Positions 14,101 through 21,013 of a DNA stretch of 21,412 nucleotides are shown here, piece by piece. The notes below the pieces were generated by a model. It was not told where the DNA came from and did no database searches. It saw nothing but the letters and a program-made list of their open reading frames with translations. Each line of letters opens with the position of its first letter. The first letter of the stretch is position 1. A program made the position numbers and the translations under genes. Source of the stretch: Oscillospiraceae bacterium (GTDB lineage Bacteria > Bacillota > Clostridia > Oscillospirales > Ruminococcaceae); NCBI GenBank assembly GCA_029098085.1, contig JAQXNQ010000325.1, positions 1-21,412 of the forward strand, read 5' to 3'.

Positions 14101-15531
14101 ATGAATTCCTTTACTGAAGTATTGAACCTTGTGAAGGAGAACATCTCTCACAGCGGCGAAATCTCTGATACCGCCTATAATCTGTGGATCAAGCCGCTGG
14201 AACCGGTCGGCTTTGAAGGCAGCACCGTCGTTCTTGCTGTTCAGTCCAACTTTCAGCGCAACATCGTCACCGCCCAATACCTGCCCCGCATCAGAAGCGC
14301 CCTGGAAGAGGTGCTGGGCTTCCCGGTAACGGTCGAGCTGGAGGTGTCGGAGGAGGAGGACACTCCGCCGTCCGCAGAAGAACCCGAGCCCCGAAAGCCC
14401 ATCGTCACCTCCTTCACCCCCACCTATGAGCCCGCCACCGTCATCCCGCAGCCTCCGGCCGCACCGGCTCCCTCGCCCGCAGGCGAGGAGGGCTTTGTCG
14501 GCAACGGCAGTTATGAATACACCTTCGAAAATTTCATTGTCGGCAGCCGGAACGAGTTCACCTACACGGCCTGCAAGTCCATCGCCACGGCGGACTTCAG
14601 CGCCCCCAAGCCCTACAACCCGCTGTTCATCTACGGCCCCAGCGGACTGGGCAAAACCCATCTGCTCCGCGCCATTCAGCATGAGGTGCACAAGCGGAAT
14701 CCCCAGCTGAAGATCGTGTACACCACCAGCGAGAACTTCACCATCGACGTGGTCACCCACCTGGACAAGCGCACCATGCCGGAGATGAGGGAGAAATACC
14801 GCAACGCCGATTTCCTGCTGGTGGACGATATTCAGTTCCTGTCCGGCAAGGAAGCCTCCCAGGAGGAGTTTTTCCATACCTTTAATGATCTGTATCAGCA
14901 CAGCAAGCAGATCGTCCTTACCTCCGACCGGCCGCCCAAGGACGTCCAGATTCTGGAGGACCGGCTCCGCACCCGGTTCGAATCGGGCCTGCTGGCGGAC
15001 ATTTCCCCGCCAGACACCGAAACCCGCATCGCCATTATCCGCCGCAAGGCCGACCTGCTCAAGCTGGACATTTCCGACGACATCGTCAACTTCATCGCCA
15101 GCAAGCTGAAGAGCAACATCCGGCAGCTGGAGGGGGCTGTCCACAAGCTGAAGATCAGCCAGGATCTCACCGGAGACCCCATCACCCTGCCCAGCGCCCA
15201 GAGCGTCATCCGGGAAATCCTCAATGATGAGCAGCCCGTCACCGTCACGGTGGAGAAGATCATCGAAGAGGTGGGACGCACCTTTGAGGTCTCTCCGGAG
15301 GATATCCGCTCCAACAAGCGCAGCGGCCCCATCTCCGCAGCCCGGCAGGTAGCCATTTACATCGTCCGCGCCATCACTCAGATCTCCATGAAGCAGATCG
15401 GCCAGGAATTCGGCGGACGGGATCACACGACCATTGTGTATACACTGAAAAAAGTCGAAGAGACCATGAAGACCAATCCGCACGAAAAAGGCATCATCGA
15501 GGATCTGATCAAAAATATCCGGGATAAATGA
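14101..15531 (+). CDS. dnaA: Chromosomal replication initiator DnaA
   Basis: DnaA is the AAA+ ATPase that binds DnaA boxes, forms a filament and opens oriC. The 476 residues show domain I (about 1-82), a Pro/Glu-rich linker domain II (about 83-135), the AAA+ domain with Walker A GPSGLGKTH (179-187), Walker B LLVDDIQFL (239-247), sensor I IVLTSDRP (271-278) and the arginine-finger region EDRLRTRFESGL (286-297), and DNA-binding domain IV with the signature GGRDHTTIVYT (438-448). The ATG at 14101 fits family N-termini (MNSFTEVLNL). Its ribosome-binding site is poor: GAAAGG is 14 nt upstream and a two-codon ATG-TTC-TGA lies between. The frame stays open upstream but without similarity. The gene is monocistronic, followed by the second origin segment. 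Confidence 0.98.
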   Translation: MNSFTEVLNLVKENISHSGEISDTAYNLWIKPLEPVGFEGSTVVLAVQSNFQRNIVTAQYLPRIRSALEEVLGFPVTVELEVSEEEDTPPSAEEPEPRKPIVTSFTPTYEPATVIPQPPAAPAPSPAGEEGFVGNGSYEYTFENFIVGSRNEFTYTACKSIATADFSAPKPYNPLFIYGPSGLGKTHLLRAIQHEVHKRNPQLKIVYTTSENFTIDVVTHLDKRTMPEMREKYRNADFLLVDDIQFLSGKEASQEEFFHTFNDLYQHSKQIVLTSDRPPKDVQILEDRLRTRFESGLLADISPPDTETRIAIIRRKADLLKLDISDDIVNFIASKLKSNIRQLEGAVHKLKISQDLTGDPITLPSAQSVIREILNDEQPVTVTVEKIIEEVGRTFEVSPEDIRSNKRSGPISAARQVAIYIVRAITQISMKQIGQEFGGRDHTTIVYTLKKVEETMKTNPHEKGIIEDLIKNIRDK

Positions 15532-15838
15532 GTTTTCCACAGACCTCCGTGAAAAAGCAAATACTCCAAGTGCCCGCTTTCCGGCTCCTGGCTGCATTCT
15601 GAACAGGTTTCCAGCATACATCTTTCAACAGAAAAACAGCTGCAGCCGAAAGAGCCGGAGTTTTCCCGGAAAATTATCCACTTGTTTTTCCGGTCTCTTC
15701 ACACTTTTCAGACCCTGAAAAATGCTGCTTTTTTCCGTCCACATCTTCACTTTTCAGCCTGAGACTTTCCCACAGCGTCCAACAGGCGCTGAAATACCAT
15801 CCTGCCGCCCTTTTCCGGCGTTTTCAGATTTTTCCACC
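15532..15838. other. oriC, downstream part (dnaA-dnaN intergenic) with DnaA boxes
   Basis: Box-like sequences here are TTTTCCACA at 15533-15541 (exact to TTWTNCACA), minus-strand CGTGAAAAA at 15548-15556 (one mismatch), TTATCCACT at 15674-15682 (8/9 to TTATCCACA), TTTCCCACA at 15766-15774 and TTTTCCACC at 15830-15838 (one mismatch each). The last abuts the DnaA-trio element and points toward it. The orientation and position match the DnaA boxes beside the unwinding element in Bacillus subtilis. Confidence 0.85.
15581..15664 (+). terminator. Large stem-loop after dnaA, possible terminator
   Basis: CCGGCTC (15581-15587) pairs with GAGCCGG (15652-15658), and inside it GGCTGCA (15590-15596) pairs with TGCAGCC (15641-15647), separated by a small internal loop. 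A 44-nt loop is enclosed and AG-TTTT-CCC follows. It may end the dnaA transcript before the unwinding element, though the T-run is short. Confidence 0.4.
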
Positions 15839-15900
15839 GTTCCTACTATTACTACTGTTATCTTTATATTATGATGATTATCATTGATTATGACAGTATA
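15839..15900. other. DNA unwinding element with DnaA-trios
   Basis: Four bases after the DnaA box at 15830-15838 comes CTACTATTACTACTGTTA (15843-15860). On the complementary strand this reads 3'-GAT-GAT-AAT-GAT-GAC-AAT-5', the DnaA-trio pattern that guides DnaA onto single-stranded DNA in Bacillus. The segment 15841-15900 has only 14 G/C in 60 bases in an otherwise GC-rich window. The box, short spacer, trios and AT-tract together form a basal unwinding system, so duplex opening is expected here. Confidence 0.88.
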
Positions 15901-15919
15901 TCCGCTGCGGCAAAATACT
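15890..15919 (+). promoter_or_regulatory. Weak candidate promoter of dnaN
   Basis: ATGACA (15890-15895, 5/6 to TTGACA), an 18-bp spacer and AATACT (15914-15919, 4/6 to TATAAT) could start transcription near 15926, giving a 150-nt dnaN leader. The match is modest. Given the 546-bp gap and the possible terminator after dnaA, a separate dnaN promoter somewhere in this gap is likely. Confidence 0.35.
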
Positions 15920-15965
15920 CTTCAGCCGAACAGAAGTGAAGGAACGGAACAAAGACCTTTCATGT

Positions 15966-15988
15966 GCCCTATACGATGCGTATAGGGC
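15966..15988 (+). repeat. 9-bp inverted repeat in the dnaN leader
   Basis: GCCCTATAC (15966-15974) and GTATAGGGC (15980-15988) are exact inverted copies around a 5-base centre, GATGC. No T-run follows, so it is not a terminator. It lies 65 bp past the AT-rich unwinding tract and 89 bp before dnaN, and could be an operator or an mRNA hairpin. Confidence 0.6.
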
Positions 15989-16077
15989 CGGAACCGGCAA
16001 ACCATCTTCTTACTTTTCTTATCTCGTGTTCTTCTGTCAAAAACACTCTTATTCCGCCCGAAACGGAGGGATCCACC

Positions 16078-17193
16078 ATGAAATTCAACTGCGACAAAGC
16101 TGCCCTTACCGAAGCCGTTCTCAGCGTTTCGCCGGCAGTTTCCCAAAAGTCTACCCTGATGGCGCTGGAATGCGTTCTGCTGCGCTGCAGAGGCACCGTT
16201 CTTTCGGTGATCGGCTACAACCTGGAGCTGGGCATCACCAAGGATCTGGAGGTGCAGGGCTTTGAAGACGGAGAAATCATTCTCAATGCCCGGCTGTTTT
16301 CTGAAATTATCAGCAAAATGCCGGCCGGCGAGCTTTCCTTCTCCACCGATGAAAAGCTGCTGACCGTCATCAAGGGCGGCGGCGCCCAGTTCACCATTCT
16401 CGGCATGAGCGCCGATGAATATCCCGAGCTGCCGGTGATCAGCCGGAACAACAGCTTTTCCATGCCCTGCAAAACCCTGCGCAGCATGATCGGGGAAACC
16501 CTGTTTGCCGTATCCCAGGATACCTCCAATCCCATCCTGACCGGCACTCTGTTTGAGGGAAAGGACGGCGTGCTGCACATGGTATCGGTGGACGGCAAGC
16601 GGCTGGCCCTGCGGCAGGAGTCCATCAGCTTTGCCGAGGACTTCCGGTTTGTGGTGCCCGGACGGGCGCTGACCGAGATTCTCAAGCTGACCGGCCGGAT
16701 TTCCTCCGATGAGGAGGAGCCCGTGGTGCAGCTCAGCGTCGGCGACCGCCATATTATTTTTGAGTGCGGCGGCTATCAGCTGATCTCCCGGCTGCTGGAC
16801 GGTGAGTTCATCAACTACAATTCCGCCATTCCGGCCGAGGGAAAGACCCGGGTTCGGGTCAATGTGCGGGAGCTGTCCGACAGCATCGGCCGCGCCTCCA
16901 TCATCATCAGCGAAAAGGTCAAAAATCCCATCCGGGCCCTGTTCGGCGGAAATTCCATCCAGATTTCCTGCGAGACGGCTCTGGGTAAGGTCAGCGACAG
17001 CATCGGAGCCGAGATCACTGGCGAGGGTCTGCAGATCGGTTTTAATAACCGCTTCATGCTGGACGCCCTCAAGGCCAGCGCTTCGGATGAAGTTGTGCTG
17101 GAGATGTCCTCTCCGCTGTCTCCCATCAAGATTCTGCCCCTGGAAGGCGATCACTTTACCTTCCTGGTCATGCCCATGAGGTTGAAAGAATGA
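16078..17193 (+). CDS. dnaN: DNA polymerase III sliding clamp (beta subunit)
   Basis: DnaN forms the ring-shaped dimer that tethers DNA polymerase III to DNA and serves as a hub for repair and initiation control. The 371 residues comprise three repeated clamp folds; they begin MKFNCDKAALTEAVLSVSPA and end with FLVMPMRLKE, matching the conserved C-terminal VMPMR of beta clamps that lines the partner-binding pocket. Length is normal. The ATG at 16078 has GGAGGG 7 nt upstream; an open extension to 15964 is not supported. Its stop overlaps the yaaA start (ATGA), so dnaN, yaaA, recF and remB form one operon. Confidence 0.98.
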   Translation: MKFNCDKAALTEAVLSVSPAVSQKSTLMALECVLLRCRGTVLSVIGYNLELGITKDLEVQGFEDGEIILNARLFSEIISKMPAGELSFSTDEKLLTVIKGGGAQFTILGMSADEYPELPVISRNNSFSMPCKTLRSMIGETLFAVSQDTSNPILTGTLFEGKDGVLHMVSVDGKRLALRQESISFAEDFRFVVPGRALTEILKLTGRISSDEEEPVVQLSVGDRHIIFECGGYQLISRLLDGEFINYNSAIPAEGKTRVRVNVRELSDSIGRASIIISEKVKNPIRALFGGNSIQISCETALGKVSDSIGAEITGEGLQIGFNNRFMLDALKASASDEVVLEMSSPLSPIKILPLEGDHFTFLVMPMRLKE

Positions 17194-17402
17194 TCATCCG
17201 ACATGTAAAAATCAAGACTCTGTACATCCGGCTGGATCAGCTGCTGAAATATACCGGCATTGCAGAGACCGGCGGACACGCCAAGGAGCTGATCCAGGAC
17301 GGCGAGGTCTTTGTCAACGGACAGGCCTGTGAGCAGCGGGGCAGAAAGATCTTCCCCGGCGACGAGGTCTCTCTGGAGGGCTGCGAGATCTTTGTCAAGT
17401 GA
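17190..17402 (+). CDS. yaaA: S4-domain RNA-binding protein YaaA (RlbA-like)
   Basis: This 70-residue protein is almost entirely an S4 domain, an RNA-binding fold, with the core LDQLLKYTGIAETGGHAKEL (16-35) and IQDGEVFVNGQACEQRGRKI. It is the small S4 protein regularly found between dnaN and recF in Bacillota, thought to act in ribosome assembly. Its ATG overlaps the dnaN TGA by 4 bases and GAGGT lies upstream inside dnaN, so translation is coupled. The molecular target is not known from sequence. Confidence 0.93.
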   Translation: MIIRHVKIKTLYIRLDQLLKYTGIAETGGHAKELIQDGEVFVNGQACEQRGRKIFPGDEVSLEGCEIFVK

Positions 17403-17429
17403 TCCATCCTCCCCGAAAGGAACATCCCG

Positions 17430-18575
17430 ATGAAAGTGACCTCCCTGGAACTGGAGAATTTCCGGAATATCGCCTCCGCCCGCCTGATTCCCTGCGGCGG
17501 CGTCAACGTGATTTTCGGAGAGAATGCGCAGGGAAAGACCAATCTGCTGGAATCGCTCTGGCTGTGCAGCGGGGGAAAGAGCTTCCGGGGCGCCCGGGAG
17601 GGACAGATGGTCCGGTTCGGCGAAAAGCTGTTCCGGATCGGTCTGACCTTTGAGGACCGCCAGCGGGAGCAGCGGCTTATCTATCAGTCCTCCGGCGGCA
17701 GCCGGAAGCTGCTGCTCAACGGGGTGCCCCTGAAGAGTGGCTCCGAGCTTTCGGGAGAATTTCTGTCGGTGGTGTTCAGTCCGGCGGATCTGTCCATTGT
17801 GCAGGAGGGACCCGCTGCCCGGCGCGCCTTTCTGGATAACGCCATCAGCCAGATCAAGCCGGTTTACGCCAAATATCTGCTGCAGTATAACAGCGTGCTG
17901 GAGCAGCGGGGCGCTCTGCTGCGGGAGATTTCCCTGCGGGGAAATCGGGCGGCGGATACCCTGGACATCTGGGATCAGCAGCTGGCCCGCATGGGCACTG
18001 CCATCTCCATCTTCCGGCAGGACTACCTCCGCAAGCTGTCGGAGGTCAGCGAAAAGGTATACGGCGGCTTTTCCGGCTTTCAGGAGCATTTTTCCCTGCA
18101 GTATGAGTCCTCGGTTTTCGGACCGGAGGATGCGCTGGAAATCTACTCGGATGAGCTGATTGAAAAATACCGGAACGCCCTGCGGGAGAGCCTGGAAAAC
18201 GATGTCCGGATGCGCTCCACCGGAAAGGGCATTCACCGGGACGATATGGATATGCGGGTCAACGGTCTTTCCGCCCGCTCCTACGGCTCCCAGGGACAGC
18301 AGCGCAGCTGCGCCATTGCCCTGAAAATCGGCGAGGCCATGCTGCTGAAGGGTGTCACCGGCGAGGATCCGGTGATTCTGCTGGACGATGTCATGAGCGA
18401 GCTGGATCAGGGACGACAGGACTACCTGCTGAACCGCATCAAAAATTTTCAGGTTTTCATCACCTGCTGCGATATCGCGGGGGCCCTGCGCATGGAGCAG
18501 GGCAGGGTGTTTCACGTAGAAAAGGGCATTGTGGAGGAGATTCCGCTGGAGCGGATCCGAAGCGGAAGCCTGTGA
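17430..18575 (+). CDS. recF: DNA replication and repair protein RecF
   Basis: RecF is an SMC-like ATPase that, with RecO and RecR, loads RecA at single-strand gaps. The 381 residues have Walker A GENAQGKTN (30-38), the ABC-type signature YGSQGQQRS (285-293) and Walker B VILLDDVMSELD (315-326), with a helical arm between. It begins MKVTSLELENFRNI, typical of the family. The ATG at 17430 is 27 nt after yaaA and has GAAAGGA 8 nt upstream. The near-end sequence TGTTTCACGTAGAAAA (18508-18523) resembles a degraded parS but encodes the conserved VFHVEKG. Confidence 0.97.
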   Translation: MKVTSLELENFRNIASARLIPCGGVNVIFGENAQGKTNLLESLWLCSGGKSFRGAREGQMVRFGEKLFRIGLTFEDRQREQRLIYQSSGGSRKLLLNGVPLKSGSELSGEFLSVVFSPADLSIVQEGPAARRAFLDNAISQIKPVYAKYLLQYNSVLEQRGALLREISLRGNRAADTLDIWDQQLARMGTAISIFRQDYLRKLSEVSEKVYGGFSGFQEHFSLQYESSVFGPEDALEIYSDELIEKYRNALRESLENDVRMRSTGKGIHRDDMDMRVNGLSARSYGSQGQQRSCAIALKIGEAMLLKGVTGEDPVILLDDVMSELDQGRQDYLLNRIKNFQVFITCCDIAGALRMEQGRVFHVEKGIVEEIPLERIRSGSL

Positions 18576-18587
18576 GGAGGAACCGGA

Positions 18588-18842
18588 TTGTATCTTCATG
18601 TGGGCAGTGAAACCATTGTGGACGAGCGAAATATCATTGGTATCTTTGACATAGACAATACCTCGGTTTCCAGGCTGACCCGGGATTTCCTGCGGAAAAA
18701 GCAGGACGCGGGCCGGGTTGTCAATGTTACCAATGAGATTCCGAAGGCTTTTATCGTCTGCCAGGCACCGGACGGCAGGGAAACGGTTTACCTTTCCCAG
18801 CTGGCGGCGGCTACGCTGAAAAAGCGCAGCGGCAGACTGTGA
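18588..18842 (+). CDS. remB: RemB-like regulatory protein (DUF370 / YaaB)
   Basis: The 84-residue protein begins MYLHVGSETIVDERNIIGIF and contains YLSQLAAATLKKRS near its end, both characteristic of YaaB/RemB (extracellular matrix regulatory protein B family). In Bacillus subtilis RemB acts with RemA in controlling biofilm matrix genes; the related RemA is an oligomeric DNA-binding protein. The start is a TTG at 18588, decided by an excellent AGGAGG 7 nt upstream; no ATG is available. It lies 12 nt after recF, in its usual place between recF and gyrB. Function in this organism is inferred only. Confidence 0.88.
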   Translation: MYLHVGSETIVDERNIIGIFDIDNTSVSRLTRDFLRKKQDAGRVVNVTNEIPKAFIVCQAPDGRETVYLSQLAAATLKKRSGRL

Positions 18843-18889
18843 TGCCGGCTTCAGACCATCCCGCCTTTATGGGATCCGGATGGCCGGCA
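18843..18889 (+). repeat. Structured 3' region after remB
   Basis: TGCCGGC (18843-18849) and GCCGGCA (18883-18889) form a 7-bp stem directly after the remB stop codon. It encloses a smaller ATCCC/GGGAT hairpin. It precedes the intrinsic terminator and may protect the mRNA end. Confidence 0.5.
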
Positions 18890-18890
18890 C

Positions 18891-18914
18891 AGCCCTGTCA
18901 AGCAGGGCTTTTTT
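18891..18914 (+). terminator. Intrinsic terminator of the dnaN-remB operon
   Basis: AGCCCTG (18891-18897) and CAGGGCT (18903-18909) form a 7-bp stem with a TCAAG loop, followed by TTTTTTCC. This is a textbook Rho-independent terminator and separates remB from gyrB. Confidence 0.9.
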
Positions 18915-18916
18915 CC

Positions 18917-18957
18917 GGATGGACGCCGGGTTTAGGATTCCCGAAAACCGTCCATCC
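18917..18957 (+). repeat. Long inverted repeat between terminator and gyrB
   Basis: GGATGGACG (18917-18925) and CGTCCATCC (18949-18957) are exact inverted copies, with an inner CGGG/CCCG pair. It starts right after the terminator T-run. No strong T-run follows on the plus strand. It may be a second terminator-like structure or part of the gyrB control region. Confidence 0.5.
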
Positions 18958-18958
18958 T

Positions 18959-18986
18959 CTGTACGGAATACAGACGTACAGGTATA
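18959..18986 (+). promoter_or_regulatory. Candidate gyrB promoter with inverted repeat CTGTAC/GTACAG
   Basis: CTGTAC (18959-18964) and GTACAG (18976-18981) are exact inverted copies with an 11-bp centre, followed at once by GTATAC. TATACA (18982-18987 approximately) could be a weak -10 with a poor -35 (TGTACG) 17 bp upstream. A gyrB promoter must lie in this region because a strong terminator precedes it, but no strong sigma-A match exists. Weak, supercoil-sensitive promoters are common for gyrase genes. Confidence 0.35.
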
Positions 18987-19044
18987 CAAGTCTTATCTGA
19001 CAAAATGGCTTTTCGCCGGGGGCGGAAGCCGGAAAGGCGTGACT

Positions 19045-20997
19045 ATGGCTACTATTGATGCGGAAAACAATCTGCAGCATCCCAGTGAAACCTACGACGA
19101 AACACAGATACAGGTGCTGGAAGGCCTGGAGGCCGTGCGCAAGCGACCGGGCATGTATATCGGCTCCACCAGCTCCAGCGGTCTGCATCACCTGGTCAAG
19201 GAGATCGTGGACAACGCCATTGACGAGGCGCTGGCCGGCTACTGCACCGAGATCCAGGTGGATATTCTGGAAGGGGATGCCATCCGGGTGGTGGACAACG
19301 GCCGCGGCATTCCTGTGGGCATCCATCCCAAGGAGGGCATCTCGGCCGCCACGGTGGTGTACACCATTCTGCATGCCGGCGGCAAATTCGGCGGCGGCGG
19401 CTACAAGGTGTCCGGCGGTCTGCACGGCGTGGGCGCCTCGGTGGTCAACGCCCTGAGCTCCTCGCTGGATCTGACGGTGGAAAACGGCGAGCATGTCTAC
19501 TTCCAGCATTTCCACGACGGCGGTCACTATGACGAGGAAATGAAGATCATCGGCGACACCCGCAAAACCGGCACCACGGTGGTGTTTCAGCCGGACGCCT
19601 CCATCTTTGAGGATACCCATTACGACTATGAGCTGCTGCTGGATGACCTGCGGGAGCAGGCCTTCCTCAACGCCGGCGTGCGGATTGTCCTGTCCGATTA
19701 CCGGGACCCGGACAACGTGCGTCAGGATGTGCTGCACTATGAGGGCGGCATCAAGAGCTTTGTTTCTCACCTGAACAAGAGCAAGAACCCGCTCCACCCC
19801 GATCCCATCTACCTGAAAAAGGAAGAAAACGGCATGATCGCCGAGGTGGCCTTCCAGTACAACGACGGCTACTATGAGGTTATCAAATCCTTTGCCAACA
19901 ATGTGCACACCATGGACGGCGGCACCCATGAAACCGGTTTCAAGACTGCGCTGACCAAGGTGTTCAACGATTTCGGCCGCCGCAAAAAGCTGATCAAGGA
20001 CAATGAGCCCGACCTCTCCGGCGACGACGTCCGGGAGGGTATGGCCGCCATCATCAGCGTCAAGCTGCCGGAGTGCGAGTTCGAGGGCCAGACCAAGACC
20101 AAGCTGGGCAACACCGAGGCCAGAACCCTGGTGTCCAACCTGATCACGGACGGATTGAGCACCTTCTTCGAGGAAAATCCCGCCGTTGCGAAGATCATCT
20201 TTGAAAAGGCCCAGACCGCGCAGCGCGCCCGGGAGGCGGCCAAGCGCGCACGGGATCTGACCCGCCGCAAGTCGGTGCTGGAGGCCGGCGGACTGCCCGG
20301 CAAGTTGGCGGACTGCACCTCCAAGGACAACACCATGACCGAAATCTACATCGTCGAGGGCGATTCCGCAGGCGGCTCCGCCAAGGAAGGCCGGGACCGG
20401 CGGTTCCAGGCCATTCTTCCTCTGTGGGGCAAGATGCTCAACGTGGAAAAGGCCCGTCTGGACCGGGTGTACGGCAATGAAAAGCTGATGCCGGTGGTGA
20501 CGGCTCTGGGCTGCGGCATCGGAGACGACATCGATCTTTCCAAGCTGCGGTACGGCAAGGTCATCATCATGGCCGATGCCGACGTGGACGGTTCCCATAT
20601 CCGCACCCTGCTGCTGACCTTCTTCTTCCGCTTCATGCGCCCGCTGGTGGAGCAGGGCCACATCTATTTTGCCCAGCCGCCGCTGTTCAAGCTGACCCGG
20701 GGCAAAAAAGTCCGCTACGCCTTTTCGGACACTGAACGGGATCAGTATATCCGGGAGCTGGCCGGCGACAGCGACGCCAAGGTGGAAATCCAGCGGTACA
20801 AAGGTCTGGGCGAGATGGATCCCCATCAGCTGTGGGAGACCACCATGGATCCCAGCAACCGGACCATCGTCAAGGTGCATCTGGAGGACGCCATCCGGGC
20901 GGACGAAACCTTTACCATTCTGATGGGCGACAAGGTGGAGCCCCGCAAGGAATTCATCGAGCAGAACGCCCGTTTTGTAGAGAACCTGGATATCTGA
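19045..20997 (+). CDS. gyrB: DNA gyrase subunit B
   Basis: GyrB is the ATPase subunit of gyrase, which introduces negative supercoils. The 650 residues show the GHKL ATPase motifs EIVDNAIDEALAG (53-65), DNGRGIP (84-90) and GGLHGVGASVVNALS (124-138), the transducer domain, and the TOPRIM domain with EGDSAGGSAKEGRDR and ADADVDGSHIRTLLL, ending with QRYKGLGEMDPHQLWETTMD. TOPRIM has PLWGKMLNVEKAR where many homologues have PLRGK or PLKGK. I chose the ATG at 19045 (MATIDAENNLQ), with AAAGG 7 nt upstream; an open extension to 18880 runs back into the terminator and is not coding. gyrA is not in the window. Confidence 0.98.
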   Translation: MATIDAENNLQHPSETYDETQIQVLEGLEAVRKRPGMYIGSTSSSGLHHLVKEIVDNAIDEALAGYCTEIQVDILEGDAIRVVDNGRGIPVGIHPKEGISAATVVYTILHAGGKFGGGGYKVSGGLHGVGASVVNALSSSLDLTVENGEHVYFQHFHDGGHYDEEMKIIGDTRKTGTTVVFQPDASIFEDTHYDYELLLDDLREQAFLNAGVRIVLSDYRDPDNVRQDVLHYEGGIKSFVSHLNKSKNPLHPDPIYLKKEENGMIAEVAFQYNDGYYEVIKSFANNVHTMDGGTHETGFKTALTKVFNDFGRRKKLIKDNEPDLSGDDVREGMAAIISVKLPECEFEGQTKTKLGNTEARTLVSNLITDGLSTFFEENPAVAKIIFEKAQTAQRAREAAKRARDLTRRKSVLEAGGLPGKLADCTSKDNTMTEIYIVEGDSAGGSAKEGRDRRFQAILPLWGKMLNVEKARLDRVYGNEKLMPVVTALGCGIGDDIDLSKLRYGKVIIMADADVDGSHIRTLLLTFFFRFMRPLVEQGHIYFAQPPLFKLTRGKKVRYAFSDTERDQYIRELAGDSDAKVEIQRYKGLGEMDPHQLWETTMDPSNRTIVKVHLEDAIRADETFTILMGDKVEPRKEFIEQNARFVENLDI

Positions 20998-21013
20998 CGG
21001 GAAAGGAAGTCGT

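Noticed and set aside
15661..15673. 13-bp palindrome TTTTCCCGGAAAA after dnaA
   Set aside because: Resembles a Noc-binding site but has an odd centre and lacks the ATTTCCCGGGAAAT form; it may only be part of the stem-loop tail.
18508..18523. parS-like TGTTTCACGTAGAAAA near the end of recF
   Set aside because: Only 13 of 16 positions fit and one half-site is broken; the sequence encodes the conserved VFHVEKG of RecF, so similarity is probably incidental.
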